A stretch of 64,000 nt of DNA from the NCBI RefSeq assembly GCF_000153185.1, contig NZ_CH724153.1:221016-285015 (forward strand), given 5' to 3'. Under the pieces are notes generated by a model, which was not told the origin of the DNA, did no database searches, and saw only the letters and a list, made by a program, of their open reading frames with translations. A program made the translations under genes and the position numbers. Source of the DNA: Reinekea blandensis MED297 (lineage in GTDB: Bacteria; Pseudomonadota; Gammaproteobacteria; Pseudomonadales; Natronospirillaceae). Below are positions 33,939 to 42,777 of the stretch, one piece after another (positions within the stretch are counted from its first letter, which is position 1; every line of letters starts with the position of its first letter).

Positions 33939-35882
33939 CTAAAACCGAAGACGTACAGCCTGACTGATCACCAGTCGGTTGCGACTGTACGCGTTAATGT
34001 TGCTGTCGACGATCTCCCATCCCAGGTTTGACAGTACCAGGAGCCAGTCAGCCGCCGGCCAGGACAGCTGCGCGTCCAGAGAAAGCACCTGATCCTGTCT
34101 TCGCTTACGCGTGGTCGACTCGTCATCGACCGTGAACAGGAGGTCATCTCCGCGGTAGTACCGCCACTGATGCTCCGCGCTGAAGGCTCCCTGTAGTTTC
34201 CAGACAACCGTCCCGCTTAATCGATATTCGTTCGACAGAGCAGACCATTCGACATGCTCATCATCCTGTCCGGCTTGCCGATGTCGCAAATAGGTGGAGG
34301 ATAAAGTGTGAACTCGTCCGCGTTCTTGAACGTCAAAAACCAGGCCTGCCAAATCTTTGACAGTCGTGTCTGATGAATCGTGTAGCCCGACTGAGATCTC
34401 AGTGCCGATTTTGACGCCCGCCCATAGCGGGCCCCAGATGTTGAACTGTTCGGACACCGACAGGTTGACCCCAGTACTCCAGGACTGGCCATTCAGCCAG
34501 CTCCATTGTGCATTGACTGGTAGTCGGGTACGCCAGCGGTCCGACTGCTGCAGTATCTGACCAGTCACGGCCAGGGCACTGCTGTCCGGTAGGGCGTCGT
34601 TGATAAAGTTCTTGTTACTGAACTCAACGCTGAACTGGCGCCCGGAGCGCTGGCTGGTCGGCTCATAGGCACCGGTTGCAAAGGTCCACTGAAGATAGGG
34701 CGAGGAGATGGCTCGGGAAGCCTCGGTCAGTTCGGTCAGGTTCAGAAGATTGCTGTCCAAGGGGCCGTTAAGCTGACTGCCGGTATTGGCGTTGCTGTCC
34801 CAGCCCATCAGTAATGTGCCACCAACATGAGTTTGTATTTGCTGTCGTCTTTCAGCCTGGTCAATCCGGTTGAGGATCAGCTGAACTCGCTGACGGACGC
34901 CCTGTGGCGGGTCCACTGCCAATACCTGCTGAAGTGCCTCTCTGGCCCGGTAAAAGTTGCCAGTCAGGTAGTAAGCCCGGCCCAGTTCAAGTCTTGCCCG
35001 ATGCTGGTTGGGTTCAAAAATCAGGACTCGTTCGAAGGAAAAGATGGCCTCATCGTAAGCGCCTTCTTGCATCTGGATAAGGCCGGTATAGAGGTCATAC
35101 CTTGGCAACCCCTCGAAGCGCTCCTGCAGTTCGTCTGCGACCACTCGGGCGGCTTGCCATTGTTGTTCATTCACCAGGGCGATTAATGTGGTCATCGGGT
35201 CCGGAAGCGCGGCATCTGTGTTAGCCGGGGTTGCTGCGGCGAGTGGCAAGACGGCTGGAACTTCTGGTTCGGGGGCGAGTAAACCGGCGGCGAACGGTGG
35301 CATGGGCGCAATAGTATCGACGGTAATAGGTTGCGCCGGGGTGTCGAGAGAGATGGTGGCCAAGGGGGCTTCGGTAGAAAGCGTGAGAATCTGGCCCTGG
35401 AATTCGAGGCTTCGAACGAGGACACGCCCCTGCAGTTGCCTGACCCTTGTTTCAAGCTCTGACACCACGCGGACTTCGAACTCCGTACCGCGAACGCCAA
35501 TGCTGGCGTGGGGGGTTCTGAGTTCGAAAGCCGACGGTTCGTTAGCCAGGGTGCCCGTTAACAGCCTCAGTCGACCATTGAGCAGCTCGAGAAAGAAGCG
35601 TGACTCGTCGGGACTGGCGGGTTGGTAGCTCGTAATAACCAACTCAGATTGGGCATCGAGTTTGACTAAGGTATTGTCGTTAAACCGCAGCGTGACGGTC
35701 GATTCGTCACCAGTGCTCAGTTGATCCCCCTCAACGAGGGTGTCCTGGCGCAGAAGCGGAGCCTGTTGCCCATCTTCAGCCGTGAGAGTGACGGCGCCTT
35801 CGGTTCGAATTACGGTCGCAACCGGTTCTGCCACTGCAATACTGGACAACATCATCAGTAGAAACAACACAGTGCAGCGCAT
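33939..35882 (-). CDS. FecR + TPR + outer-membrane beta-barrel protein (Slam-like)
   Basis: 647 residues. A signal peptide (about 1-18, ending AVA) precedes a FecR domain (EGDQLSTGDESTVTLRFNDNTLVKLDAQS, TPHASIGVRGTEFE). Then come TPRs at about 220-330 (GAYDEAIFSFERVLIFEPNQHRARLELGRAYYLTGNFYRAREALQQVL) and QGVRQRVQLILNRIDQAERRQQ. The last 300 residues form alternating amphipathic strands ending in VRLRF with a terminal Phe, as in outer-membrane barrels. TPR plus barrel is the layout of Slam translocators (DUF560). A FecR domain at the N-terminus is unusual. It is the first gene of the pair. Confidence 0.72.
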   Translation of the reverse strand: MRCTVLFLLMMLSSIAVAEPVATVIRTEGAVTLTAEDGQQAPLLRQDTLVEGDQLSTGDESTVTLRFNDNTLVKLDAQSELVITSYQPASPDESRFFLELLNGRLRLLTGTLANEPSAFELRTPHASIGVRGTEFEVRVVSELETRVRQLQGRVLVRSLEFQGQILTLSTEAPLATISLDTPAQPITVDTIAPMPPFAAGLLAPEPEVPAVLPLAAATPANTDAALPDPMTTLIALVNEQQWQAARVVADELQERFEGLPRYDLYTGLIQMQEGAYDEAIFSFERVLIFEPNQHRARLELGRAYYLTGNFYRAREALQQVLAVDPPQGVRQRVQLILNRIDQAERRQQIQTHVGGTLLMGWDSNANTGSQLNGPLDSNLLNLTELTEASRAISSPYLQWTFATGAYEPTSQRSGRQFSVEFSNKNFINDALPDSSALAVTGQILQQSDRWRTRLPVNAQWSWLNGQSWSTGVNLSVSEQFNIWGPLWAGVKIGTEISVGLHDSSDTTVKDLAGLVFDVQERGRVHTLSSTYLRHRQAGQDDEHVEWSALSNEYRLSGTVVWKLQGAFSAEHQWRYYRGDDLLFTVDDESTTRKRRQDQVLSLDAQLSWPAADWLLVLSNLGWEIVDSNINAYSRNRLVISQAVRLRF

Positions 35883-36325
35883 GTAGGCTGAGCTCCTGAA
35901 ATTTATTGGTCAATTTGGAAAGGTTGTTGGCAGTCGCGTTTTCCGTTTTTTCAGCAGAGATGATCGAAAAGCCAAACCTTCCAAGTATAGTCTTGCCTGA
36001 ATAGTTCGTCTGAACGCTGTTTCGCTTCAGAATAACCGTCTGTTCCAAAAAGTTGAAGGGATACCGTGGAAATCATGTTCATCCGGTGTCACCAAAACTC
36101 CGAGTTCTCTGCCGTTTTATCGGGCTCAGAGGAAGAAACTTTATAGTTCCTGAGCTAGAGTTCACCAAGGTCATGAGTTAAGCGTTGGTGGTCACCATCT
36201 GGCGAGACTCGGCCAGCATGACTCTCAACTCATTGATGACCAACACTGCGCGAGCTTTTTGCGGTAAGCGTGTTGGTGACGATGTCAGTCAGGATGGCCA
36301 TCGGTCTCAAACAGTCTGGAAAATT
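35883..36325. other. intergenic region between divergent FecR/barrel gene and REC-TPR gene
   Basis: About 440 bases with no convincing gene; a frame extending upstream of the REC-TPR start has no ribosome-binding site. An imperfect long-range inverted repeat, TTGGAAAGGTT (35915-35925) and AACCTTCCAA (35975-35984), is followed by TATAGT at 35986, a possible -10 element. Confidence 0.4.
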
Positions 36326-37948
36326 ATGGATTTATCGTATCTGAAAAAGAAAAAAATTCTGGTCGTTGATGATTTTGCAAACGTGCGCAGATCGGTGCGT
36401 GGGCAATTGATGGATCTGGGTATTGAACAGGTCTGGGAGGCGGCCAGCCCGGATAAAGCCATGAATGCCGTCAAAGAAACCCGGTTTGATTTAATCCTCT
36501 GCGATTACAATCTGGGAAAAGGCCGTGATGGTGCTCGGTTACTGGAGGAGTGGCGGCTGAAGAACATGATTCGGCCGGACACCATTTTTGTGCTGATCAC
36601 CGCCGAAACGGCTCGCGATGTGGTCATCAGTGCGTTGGAGTTCCAGCCTGATGATTACCTGGCGAAACCTTTCACCATGGAGGTTCTGGAAAACCGATTG
36701 CATCGTTGGTTTGAACGACGAAACACCTTGTTGCCGTTGTTGGTTTCTCTGGAAAAAGAAGACTGGTCCGCAGCGGCTCAAATGGCCAAAGAAGTGATAG
36801 AAAACCATCCGCGGCATCGCTCCATTGCGCAGAAAGCTTACGCTGAAGCCTTAATTCAACAGCAGGATTACACGGCCGCGGAGAATTTTCTGGCCGGCGT
36901 TCTGGATAAACGTTATCAAAGCTGGGCCCAGACCCAGATGTATCGGGTGGATTTACTGCAGAAAAAATATCAAGCGGCTGAAACCGGCTTGATCGAAGTA
37001 CTGACACGAGACCCCAACATGATGGATGCCTATGAGTATCTTGTGGAGTCGTTAATAGAACAGGATAAACTTGAAGAGGCACAGTCCTGGCTGGAACGTG
37101 CCGTGAGTCGTTCGCCTAAAAACATTCAGCGTCAACAAAAACTGGTGCATCTGGCGCAGAATAATCAGGACTATCGGCGTGCCAGTACGGCTGCTCGGGA
37201 TGTGATGAACATGTCTGCCGGAACGATGCATGAAAATATTGGTCATTACTTTGCGTATATCCGGAATCTTCGTACAGAAGCGGATGCCGCAGACGCAGAC
37301 GAAAGGCGACGTGAAATCACCCGGGAAATCACGTCAGTTACCCGTAAGATTCATGATCGATTTCCGCACGATATCAATGCCCATCTGTTTGGCACGGCGC
37401 TGGCGATCCAGAACGACAAGCAGTCCGGTTCGGCAAAACATGAAACCGTTTTGAACAAGTTGTTCACGGATGTATTTGATCACTTTGAACAAATTGAACC
37501 GGAAACGGCGTTGATCATCGTCGAAACCTACTATCAAATGGAACGTCTGAACGATGCTGACTCGTTGGTCACTCAGTTCCGCAAGCGCTTTGCCGATCAG
37601 CCCGATGTGATTCGTCGTCTTGATGAGCTACAGGCTGAACCGGTATCGATGGCATCGAAAACGGAAGCGAAGCAGCTGAACCTGAAAGGCATCGAACTCT
37701 ATAAAAACAAAGACTTTGCCGGATCCATACGGTTTTTTCAGGATGCAATGTCACTGTCACCACGCCATCCTGGCATCATTCTGAATCTGGTGCAGTCGCA
37801 TTTGTTGCGGATGAAATCTGAAGGCGTTAATCCAGACGAAGTTGGGGACTGTCTCGCTATTATTCGACGGCTGGAATACCTTCCAAAAGACCACTATCAA
37901 TATGAGCGATTTACCAAACTGAAATCGAATCTTGAATCCATCAGCTGA
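36326..37948 (+). CDS. response regulator with C-terminal TPR region
   Basis: About 540 residues from the ATG at 36326. The receiver domain (about 8-130) has acidic D15/D16 (ILVVDD), phospho-acceptor D60 in LILCDYNLGKG, T in LITAET and K in DDYLAKPFT. Residues 140-540 are TPR-like helical repeats, such as DWSAAAQMAKEVIENHPRHRSIAQKAYAEALIQQQDYTAAENFLAGVL and ELYKNKDFAGSIRFFQDAMSLSPRHP. There is no output enzyme or DNA-binding domain, so the receiver may switch a protein-protein scaffold. A histidine-kinase ATPase gene follows 44 bases later and is the likely partner. Confidence 0.9.
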   Translation: MDLSYLKKKKILVVDDFANVRRSVRGQLMDLGIEQVWEAASPDKAMNAVKETRFDLILCDYNLGKGRDGARLLEEWRLKNMIRPDTIFVLITAETARDVVISALEFQPDDYLAKPFTMEVLENRLHRWFERRNTLLPLLVSLEKEDWSAAAQMAKEVIENHPRHRSIAQKAYAEALIQQQDYTAAENFLAGVLDKRYQSWAQTQMYRVDLLQKKYQAAETGLIEVLTRDPNMMDAYEYLVESLIEQDKLEEAQSWLERAVSRSPKNIQRQQKLVHLAQNNQDYRRASTAARDVMNMSAGTMHENIGHYFAYIRNLRTEADAADADERRREITREITSVTRKIHDRFPHDINAHLFGTALAIQNDKQSGSAKHETVLNKLFTDVFDHFEQIEPETALIIVETYYQMERLNDADSLVTQFRKRFADQPDVIRRLDELQAEPVSMASKTEAKQLNLKGIELYKNKDFAGSIRFFQDAMSLSPRHPGIILNLVQSHLLRMKSEGVNPDEVGDCLAIIRRLEYLPKDHYQYERFTKLKSNLESIS

Positions 37949-37992
37949 TCGAATGAGGTCAGTTCACCGGAGTTCCGCAATTGGAGAACGTT

Positions 37993-38664
37993 ATGGAAAT
38001 GCAGACAATCATGGCATCGACCGTCCATGATGTTAAAAACTCACTTGGGTTGATAAATGATCAACTGAATGAGCTGGTCGGGAAATTGTCAGGTACCGAT
38101 GACAAAAGCGCTCAGGAAATCCGCAGGATTCAACTGGAGTGCGGTCGGATCAATAATGGCATGGTCCATATGTTGGGTTTATACAAGCTGCATAAAGGCA
38201 CCTTTAATCCTTCAATGGATGAGGTGTTTGTGCCGGATGTTATCCAGGACGTTGTGTTGCGGTACAGTGAGTTGCTGCAGTCCATGGGCATTGAACTTGA
38301 GGTGCACTATGAAGATGAGGACCTGGTTTGGCTGATGGACGCGAATCTGATTGAAGGGGTATTGGGGAACATCCTGACCAACAGTATTCGCTATACGCAG
38401 TCCCGGCTGACAATTATGGTTCGGGAGCGAGATGGCTGGCTGAACATTCGCATTGAGGATGATGGCGAGGGTTTTCCGGATGCTATGATCACTTTGTTGG
38501 ATCAACCCGATTCTGTCTGCTTTCAATCGGGTGCGACCGGGCTTGGTTTGTACTTTTGCCAGCAGATTGCCAAGATGCATCAGGATGGTGACCGGAAAGG
38601 TTATCTGCAGTTGAGTAACTCCAGCGAACACTCCGGCGCGATCGTCGATTTGATGCTGCCATAG
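37993..38664 (+). CDS. soluble histidine-kinase-like protein
   Basis: About 223 residues from the ATG at 37993 with GGAGA 7 bases upstream. H12 in MASTVHDVKNSLGLI is the probable phosphorylated His near the N-terminus. The HATPase_c domain has N-box GNILTNSIRYTQSR, G1 EDDGEGFPDAM and G2 TGLGLYFCQQIA. There are no membrane segments or sensor domain, so the input must come from a partner. It follows the REC-TPR gene and is probably its cognate kinase. Short kinases of this kind with REC-TPR partners are seen in pseudomonads, but the output is unknown. Confidence 0.87.
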   Translation: MEMQTIMASTVHDVKNSLGLINDQLNELVGKLSGTDDKSAQEIRRIQLECGRINNGMVHMLGLYKLHKGTFNPSMDEVFVPDVIQDVVLRYSELLQSMGIELEVHYEDEDLVWLMDANLIEGVLGNILTNSIRYTQSRLTIMVRERDGWLNIRIEDDGEGFPDAMITLLDQPDSVCFQSGATGLGLYFCQQIAKMHQDGDRKGYLQLSNSSEHSGAIVDLMLP

Positions 38665-38742
38665 TTACTCTCGGGTCTCGACGATCAGGTATGCGACTGA
38701 TCAACTTTTATACGGTTTTGCACAAAATCGATTGAACAGTCC

Positions 38743-38770
38743 CTGACAATGGCGGGTAATGTGGTACATT
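38743..38770 (+). promoter_or_regulatory. sigma70-type promoter of the RutR-like gene
   Basis: CTGACA (38743-38748) and TACATT (38765-38770) with a 16-base spacer, about 40 bases upstream of the TetR-family start. Autoregulation at this site is plausible but no symmetric operator was picked out. Confidence 0.45.
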
Positions 38771-38807
38771 AGCGCGATGTGACTGTCGTAACCTGAGAGA
38801 AACTATT

Positions 38808-39485
38808 TTGGATACTGCACAACAACGTCTGAATGATGCCTTTCGTACCCGCAAGAAGGCTGGCCGGATTCGGCAACAGAACGAAGCCAACATAATTCGC
38901 GCCGCCGAAGTTGAGTTTGCTCAAAACGGTTATAAAGGCACTTCGCTGAATGCCGTTGCAGACCGTGCGGGGCTGCCGAAGTCCAACATACTTTACTACT
39001 TCAAAAGTAAGTTCGGTCTGTATGGGGCGGTTCTGGCGGATATTCTTGAAATGTGGAATCAGGCTTTTAATGACGCCATTGTGGATTCTGATCCTGCCGA
39101 AGTGATCTACAGCTATATCGAGTCCAAGATCCAATACTCGTTCACGCATCCGCTGGCTTCACGGGTGTTCGCGATGGAGATTATCCAAGGCGCTCCACAT
39201 CTTGAGAAATATTTAGCTCAGGATCTGTACAATTGGATTGAAGAGCGATCACAGGTGATGCAGGCGTGGATCGATTCTGGCCGTATGAAACCAGTCGCGC
39301 CCGCGCACCTGGTTTTCCTGATCTGGTCGAGCACTCAGCACTACGCCGACTTCGGGACACAGGTCGCCTGGTGTCTGGGGCGCGAAGAGCTGACAGAAGA
39401 AGACTTCCAGGTTGCAACGCGTACGCTGTCCAGCGTTATTTTAGGTGGCTTAGGGCTGGAGCTGCCTGAGCGCGCGCGCGGCTAA
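38808..39485 (+). CDS. TetR/AcrR-family regulator, RutR-like
   Basis: 225 residues, start probably the TTG at 38808 (AGAGAA upstream). The DNA-binding domain is IIRAAEVEFAQNGYKGTSLNAVADRAGLPKSNILYYFKSKFGLYGAVL, very close to RutR. The C-terminal domain (HPLASRVFAMEIIQGAPHLEKYL...LIWSSTQHYADFGTQVAW) matches the RutR/YcdC ligand-binding type, whose ligand in E. coli is uracil. No rut genes are in the window, but upp at the far right end is a pyrimidine gene. The exact ligand is not known. Confidence 0.88.
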   Translation: MDTAQQRLNDAFRTRKKAGRIRQQNEANIIRAAEVEFAQNGYKGTSLNAVADRAGLPKSNILYYFKSKFGLYGAVLADILEMWNQAFNDAIVDSDPAEVIYSYIESKIQYSFTHPLASRVFAMEIIQGAPHLEKYLAQDLYNWIEERSQVMQAWIDSGRMKPVAPAHLVFLIWSSTQHYADFGTQVAWCLGREELTEEDFQVATRTLSSVILGGLGLELPERARG

Positions 39486-39499
39486 CCGTTTTGTAATGC

Positions 39500-40111
39500 T
39501 TAGCCAGCGTCATGCTGGCTGAGCAGTTCGTCCAGGTTTAACTGATAAGATTCAACAAAGTGCGCCATAAAGTAATCGGCCTCGGGACGCTGTAATTGGC
39601 GAATCTGGCGGCCGATTTCTGTTTCTGCCCGGGTGAACTCTTTATTCCCCGCATGTAGTTCAGCCTGGCATTTCAGATAAGCACTGATCAGGTCTGCGGT
39701 TTTTACAATGGCGGCAATGTCAGGATGTATGTTTCGGTGCAGCAAAAACGATGAAAAGCTTTTTGTGAGCGGCGCGGGCAACAAAGACAGGATCTCTTCT
39801 TCTGCTTCATCTTCAATGCGCTTATAGGCGTCAGAAATAGTCTGCGAGTGATATTTTACGGGGGAAGGCATGTCCCCGGTAATGATCTCACTGCAATCAT
39901 GATACAGCGCTGTTGTTGCGACCTGTTCCGGTGTAAAACCATCATCGTTCAGATTGAGTACGTCTGTACGGATCAACGCCAGAGCGTGTGCGATGGTGGC
40001 AACCTGCCAACTGTGTTCCATGACGTTTTCTTCGGTTACATTGCGCATCAATCCCCAACGACGAATCCAGCGCAGACGATCCAGATAGGCAAAAAAGCGG
40101 GACGTTGCCAT
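39500..40111 (-). CDS. yfbR: 5'-deoxynucleotidase, YfbR family
   Basis: 203 residues from the ATG at 40111 (AAGGAG 5 bases upstream). It is an HD-domain phosphohydrolase that removes phosphate from deoxynucleoside 5'-monophosphates. The HD motif and metal ligands are visible: H in VMEHSWQVATIAHAL, HD in TALYHDCSEIITGDMPSPVKY, and D in IVKTADLISAYLKCQAE. FFAYLDRLRWIRRWGLMRN is the typical N-terminus. The start lies just past the stop of the upstream regulator (stop TGA, then ACATG), so translation is coupled. Confidence 0.94.
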   Translation of the reverse strand: MATSRFFAYLDRLRWIRRWGLMRNVTEENVMEHSWQVATIAHALALIRTDVLNLNDDGFTPEQVATTALYHDCSEIITGDMPSPVKYHSQTISDAYKRIEDEAEEEILSLLPAPLTKSFSSFLLHRNIHPDIAAIVKTADLISAYLKCQAELHAGNKEFTRAETEIGRQIRQLQRPEADYFMAHFVESYQLNLDELLSQHDAG

Positions 40112-40113
40112 GT

Positions 40114-40743
40114 TCACTCCTTTTCAACGGGTCGAATCTGATAGCGGCAGCGTTCGCCATCGGCTAGCAGGTGTTCACGTCGGGTGACCTCTAACTCATC
40201 ACCCAGCGACGCCTTGAAGACTTCCAGTTCTGCAGTGCAGAACCCCTGACAATTCTTTGCCGCAGCGCATATCGGACAATGATGCTCGATCAGTTCCCAG
40301 GTCTGAGAATCGGTTGCGATGACTTCAGCCATGTAGCCTTCTTGCGTGCGCAACCTGGCGAGTTCCCGTAACTTATCCTCTGTACGGCTCAATGGATCCA
40401 GATGGCGGCGGTATTTCTGCAAGGCTTTGTCCTGGCGGGTACTGATGACCTGGTTCAGTCCGTCTTGACCAAACAATTCCCGGACATTGTCAATCAGCTC
40501 GATGGACAGGTGATCATACTGCTGCGGAAACAGCTGGTGGCCCGCCGAGGTCAGGGTCCAGTAGCGTCTGGGTCGACCGCGCCCCTGCACGGTTTCATGA
40601 TAGGTTACCAGACCTTGCTGTTCTAAACGCTCCAGATGTCCGCGGGCCCCCATGCTGGTCAGTCCGGTAGCTCGTGCCGCGTCTGCTGCGGTTAGCTGGC
40701 CTCCGGTCTTCAGTGAGTTCAGTATGGTCTGACGTTCGCTCAT
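40114..40743 (-). CDS. winged-helix regulator with C-terminal cysteine cluster (SufR-like Fe-S sensor)
   Basis: 209 residues. The N-terminal winged helix (ILNSLKTGGQLTAADAARATGLTSMGARGHLERLEQQGLVTYHETVQGRGRPRRYWTLTSAG) is of the SufR/DeoR-like type. The C-terminal part has five cysteines, C156, C159, C165, C169 and C199, in HHCPICAAAKNCQGFCTAELEVF and GERCRY. This resembles the [4Fe-4S] ligand set of SufR. It is encoded immediately upstream of yfbR and translationally coupled to it. The targets are unknown, and no suf or isc genes are nearby. Confidence 0.85.
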   Translation of the reverse strand: MSERQTILNSLKTGGQLTAADAARATGLTSMGARGHLERLEQQGLVTYHETVQGRGRPRRYWTLTSAGHQLFPQQYDHLSIELIDNVRELFGQDGLNQVISTRQDKALQKYRRHLDPLSRTEDKLRELARLRTQEGYMAEVIATDSQTWELIEHHCPICAAAKNCQGFCTAELEVFKASLGDELEVTRREHLLADGERCRYQIRPVEKE

Positions 40744-40935
40744 GGTCGTTCCCGATTAAGTATGGGTTTATTCTGCCACAACTGACCCGGCCCGGGACAA
40801 TTTCAGCAGAAGCCTCATCTATTGGGTATGCCCTTTGTCAGCACAAGATGCTGACTATCGAAACACTCACAGACCTCTCAGGGCCGCCTATACTCCCTAT
40901 CTATGGTGATCCATGCAGTGAAGGGGGCGTGGTCT

Positions 40936-41745
40936 ATGAATCACACTGTGTTCAATCGGCTGGTCGAGACGTTGAGTCAGAATCGTTTGGTGCTGCCAGC
41001 CTTTCCGCAAGCGGCGCTCAGGGCGCGTGAGGTCGCGACTTCAGACCAGGCATCCGCGATTGCAGTGGCCCGGGAAATCGCCAAAGATCCCGCACTATCC
41101 GCGCGTATCCTGAAAGTTGCGAACAGCTCACTCTTCGGCTTCAGCTTTAATACCGGAAGCCTGCAGCAGGCGATCAGCCGCGTCGGTTTGGAGCACACTA
41201 AAACGCTGGTCACCAACTTCGCGTTGATGCAGTTGATGAATCCCCCCAAAGGGGCTTATGGGGATTTGATTCGACAAGTTCGAGATCACAGCATTGAAGT
41301 GGCCGCTCAAGCCTATGTGCTGTGCGAAAGCCAAATCGACTTCAATGCTAATAAGGCCTTGTTAGGTGGCATGTTGCATGACGTTGGCTATCTTCCGTTG
41401 ATCCAGTTTGCCCGCAGTGAGCCGGACGAGGTGTTGCGGGATCCAGAGTTTTTACCGGGTCTCAAAGCTTTTCATGGGCAAGCCGGCAATCTGGTTTTAA
41501 TGTACTGGCAGTTTTCACCAGAACTGGTGGCACTGGTGACCGGGCATGAACGATTGGAGCCGGATGAGTCCGATCAAATAACGGTGCGGGATGTGGTTGC
41601 GTTTGCCAATGCGTTAGTGAATGAGCAAACTGAGGAGAGTCATACCCTGTTGCTTACGAGCGCGCTTGCCCGTAAGCTCGGGGTGTCTGAACTGCCATCT
41701 GACAACGCAGATCGCGTCAGTGAGGTGATGCGCTTTTTTGCCTGA
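40936..41745 (+). CDS. HDOD-domain signalling protein
   Basis: About 269 residues from the ATG at 40936 (AAGGGGG upstream). The HDOD domain spans most of the protein: LPAFPQAALRAREVATSDQASAIAVAREIAKDPALSARILKVANSSLFGFS is its start, and AISRVGLEHTKTLVTNFAL and GGMLHDVGYLPLI follow. In the last, HD is retained, while other HD-domain ligands are not complete, as usual for HDOD proteins. No output domain is attached. Such proteins act in motility, biofilm or stress control through partner proteins. Confidence 0.9.
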   Translation: MNHTVFNRLVETLSQNRLVLPAFPQAALRAREVATSDQASAIAVAREIAKDPALSARILKVANSSLFGFSFNTGSLQQAISRVGLEHTKTLVTNFALMQLMNPPKGAYGDLIRQVRDHSIEVAAQAYVLCESQIDFNANKALLGGMLHDVGYLPLIQFARSEPDEVLRDPEFLPGLKAFHGQAGNLVLMYWQFSPELVALVTGHERLEPDESDQITVRDVVAFANALVNEQTEESHTLLLTSALARKLGVSELPSDNADRVSEVMRFFA

Positions 41746-41749
41746 AGAA

Positions 41750-42019
41750 TCAGTGACAAGCGATCTGGTCAAGTTCTTCGATGACGTAGCGTAACGTTGA
41801 ACTGATTTCCGTCATATGAACTTTCGAACCCGTGCCACTGTCGACAGTGACAATTTTGTGTTGGCGTGGGTAAATAAAACGTTCATAGCGCTTGAACATA
41901 TGGCCTCGTCCTGGCCGAAAACGGATTTTCAGAATGTCTCGGTCCTTTTCCGTGGACAGACTGTAACCGTTGATCTGATCAAGATCATCAATGCCAAGAG
42001 CGAGCAGGTTGTCGTACAT
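41750..42019 (-). CDS. DUF3461 family protein
   Basis: 89 residues from the ATG at 42019 (GGAG 8 bases upstream); the longer frame to 42223 is not supported. MYDNLLALGIDDLDQINGYSLSTEKDRDILKIRFRP and FIYPRQHKIVTV...MTEISSTLRYVIEELDQI match the small DUF3461 proteins of pseudomonads (xxxMGVxxPxEIxRYSLRxE...EISPxLxxAxxELD). Function is unknown. It lies 5 bases from the convergent HDOD gene. Confidence 0.85.
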   Translation of the reverse strand: MYDNLLALGIDDLDQINGYSLSTEKDRDILKIRFRPGRGHMFKRYERFIYPRQHKIVTVDSGTGSKVHMTEISSTLRYVIEELDQIACH

Positions 42020-42311
42020 ATATCGTCTCCGATGTAATATAAAAAGCGGTCCAGTACCGACCTGGATAAAGTCAGCCTGGCTTTCACAGAGGGTCGCATG
42101 ATTGGCTTGTGGCCGGTGCTGTTGTTTTGCATAAACAACGTTGCGGTGACGATCCTCTGTGAAAGCTCGGGTCTTGCTTTCCTGTTGCCTTCGCTCACTG
42201 GAATTGCGCCTACTATAAATCAACTGCGATAAAAACCGAGGTTAGAAAATTGAGCTGGCGCAATAAAATCATGCTAATTCTGCAACGCCTATTTGTGGCG
42301 TGAGCTGAGTC

Positions 42312-42740
42312 ATGTTTTTTACTCTGTTTCTCGTTGCGTTCGTGTCCGCGACTCTGTGGCCAATGGCTTCAGAGGTCGTGTTTGTTGGTTTGGTGAGTCA
42401 GAATCCTGACGCTGTCTGGTGGCTGCTTTTGATAGCGACTCTGGGGAACTCGGCAGGTGCATGGTTAATGTATGAGTGTGCGGGGTGGTTTTCGCAATGG
42501 ACTCAACAAAAACTGAGTGCCAGACGTGAAGCCTTCGATTACTGGCTACCCAAAGTCCGGACCTTCGGCCCGTTAGCCATGCTGCTGGCGTGGTTGCCTC
42601 TCATTGGTGATCTGTTGCCGATTGCCGGTGGCTTGTTGAAAACTCGCCGATTGCCCACAGTACTGTGTTTGACACTCGGAAAAGGGGCGAGGTATGCCAT
42701 ACTTGCCGGTGCCTATCTTGGTTATGATCGTTTGGTCTGA
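42312..42740 (+). CDS. YqaA family membrane protein (SNARE-associated/DedA-like)
   Basis: 142 residues with about four membrane segments: MFFTLFLVAFVSATLWPMASE, WWLLLIATLGNSAGAWLMY, FGPLAMLLAWLPLIGDLLPIAGG and LGKGARYAILAGAYLGY. PMASEVVFVGL, GN-x-G and LPLIGDLL are the marks of the YqaA branch of the VTT/DedA family. These proteins are linked to membrane homeostasis. A small membrane-protein gene follows on the same strand. Confidence 0.9.
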   Translation: MFFTLFLVAFVSATLWPMASEVVFVGLVSQNPDAVWWLLLIATLGNSAGAWLMYECAGWFSQWTQQKLSARREAFDYWLPKVRTFGPLAMLLAWLPLIGDLLPIAGGLLKTRRLPTVLCLTLGKGARYAILAGAYLGYDRLV

Positions 42741-42777
42741 CCGGTGATTACCGCAATGTTCATTAAGGGGGATGCCT

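Noticed and set aside
36185-36325. 47-residue N-terminal extension of the REC-TPR protein
   Set aside because: No ribosome-binding site at the longer start; receiver domains begin right after the ATG at 36326.
39502-39520. AGCCAGC/GCTGGCT hairpin at the end of yfbR
   Set aside because: It overlaps the last codons of yfbR and has no U-tract; codon-driven chance is likely.
42020-42223. 68-residue extension of the DUF3461 protein
   Set aside because: Family members start at the MYDN region, and GGAG lies before that ATG only.
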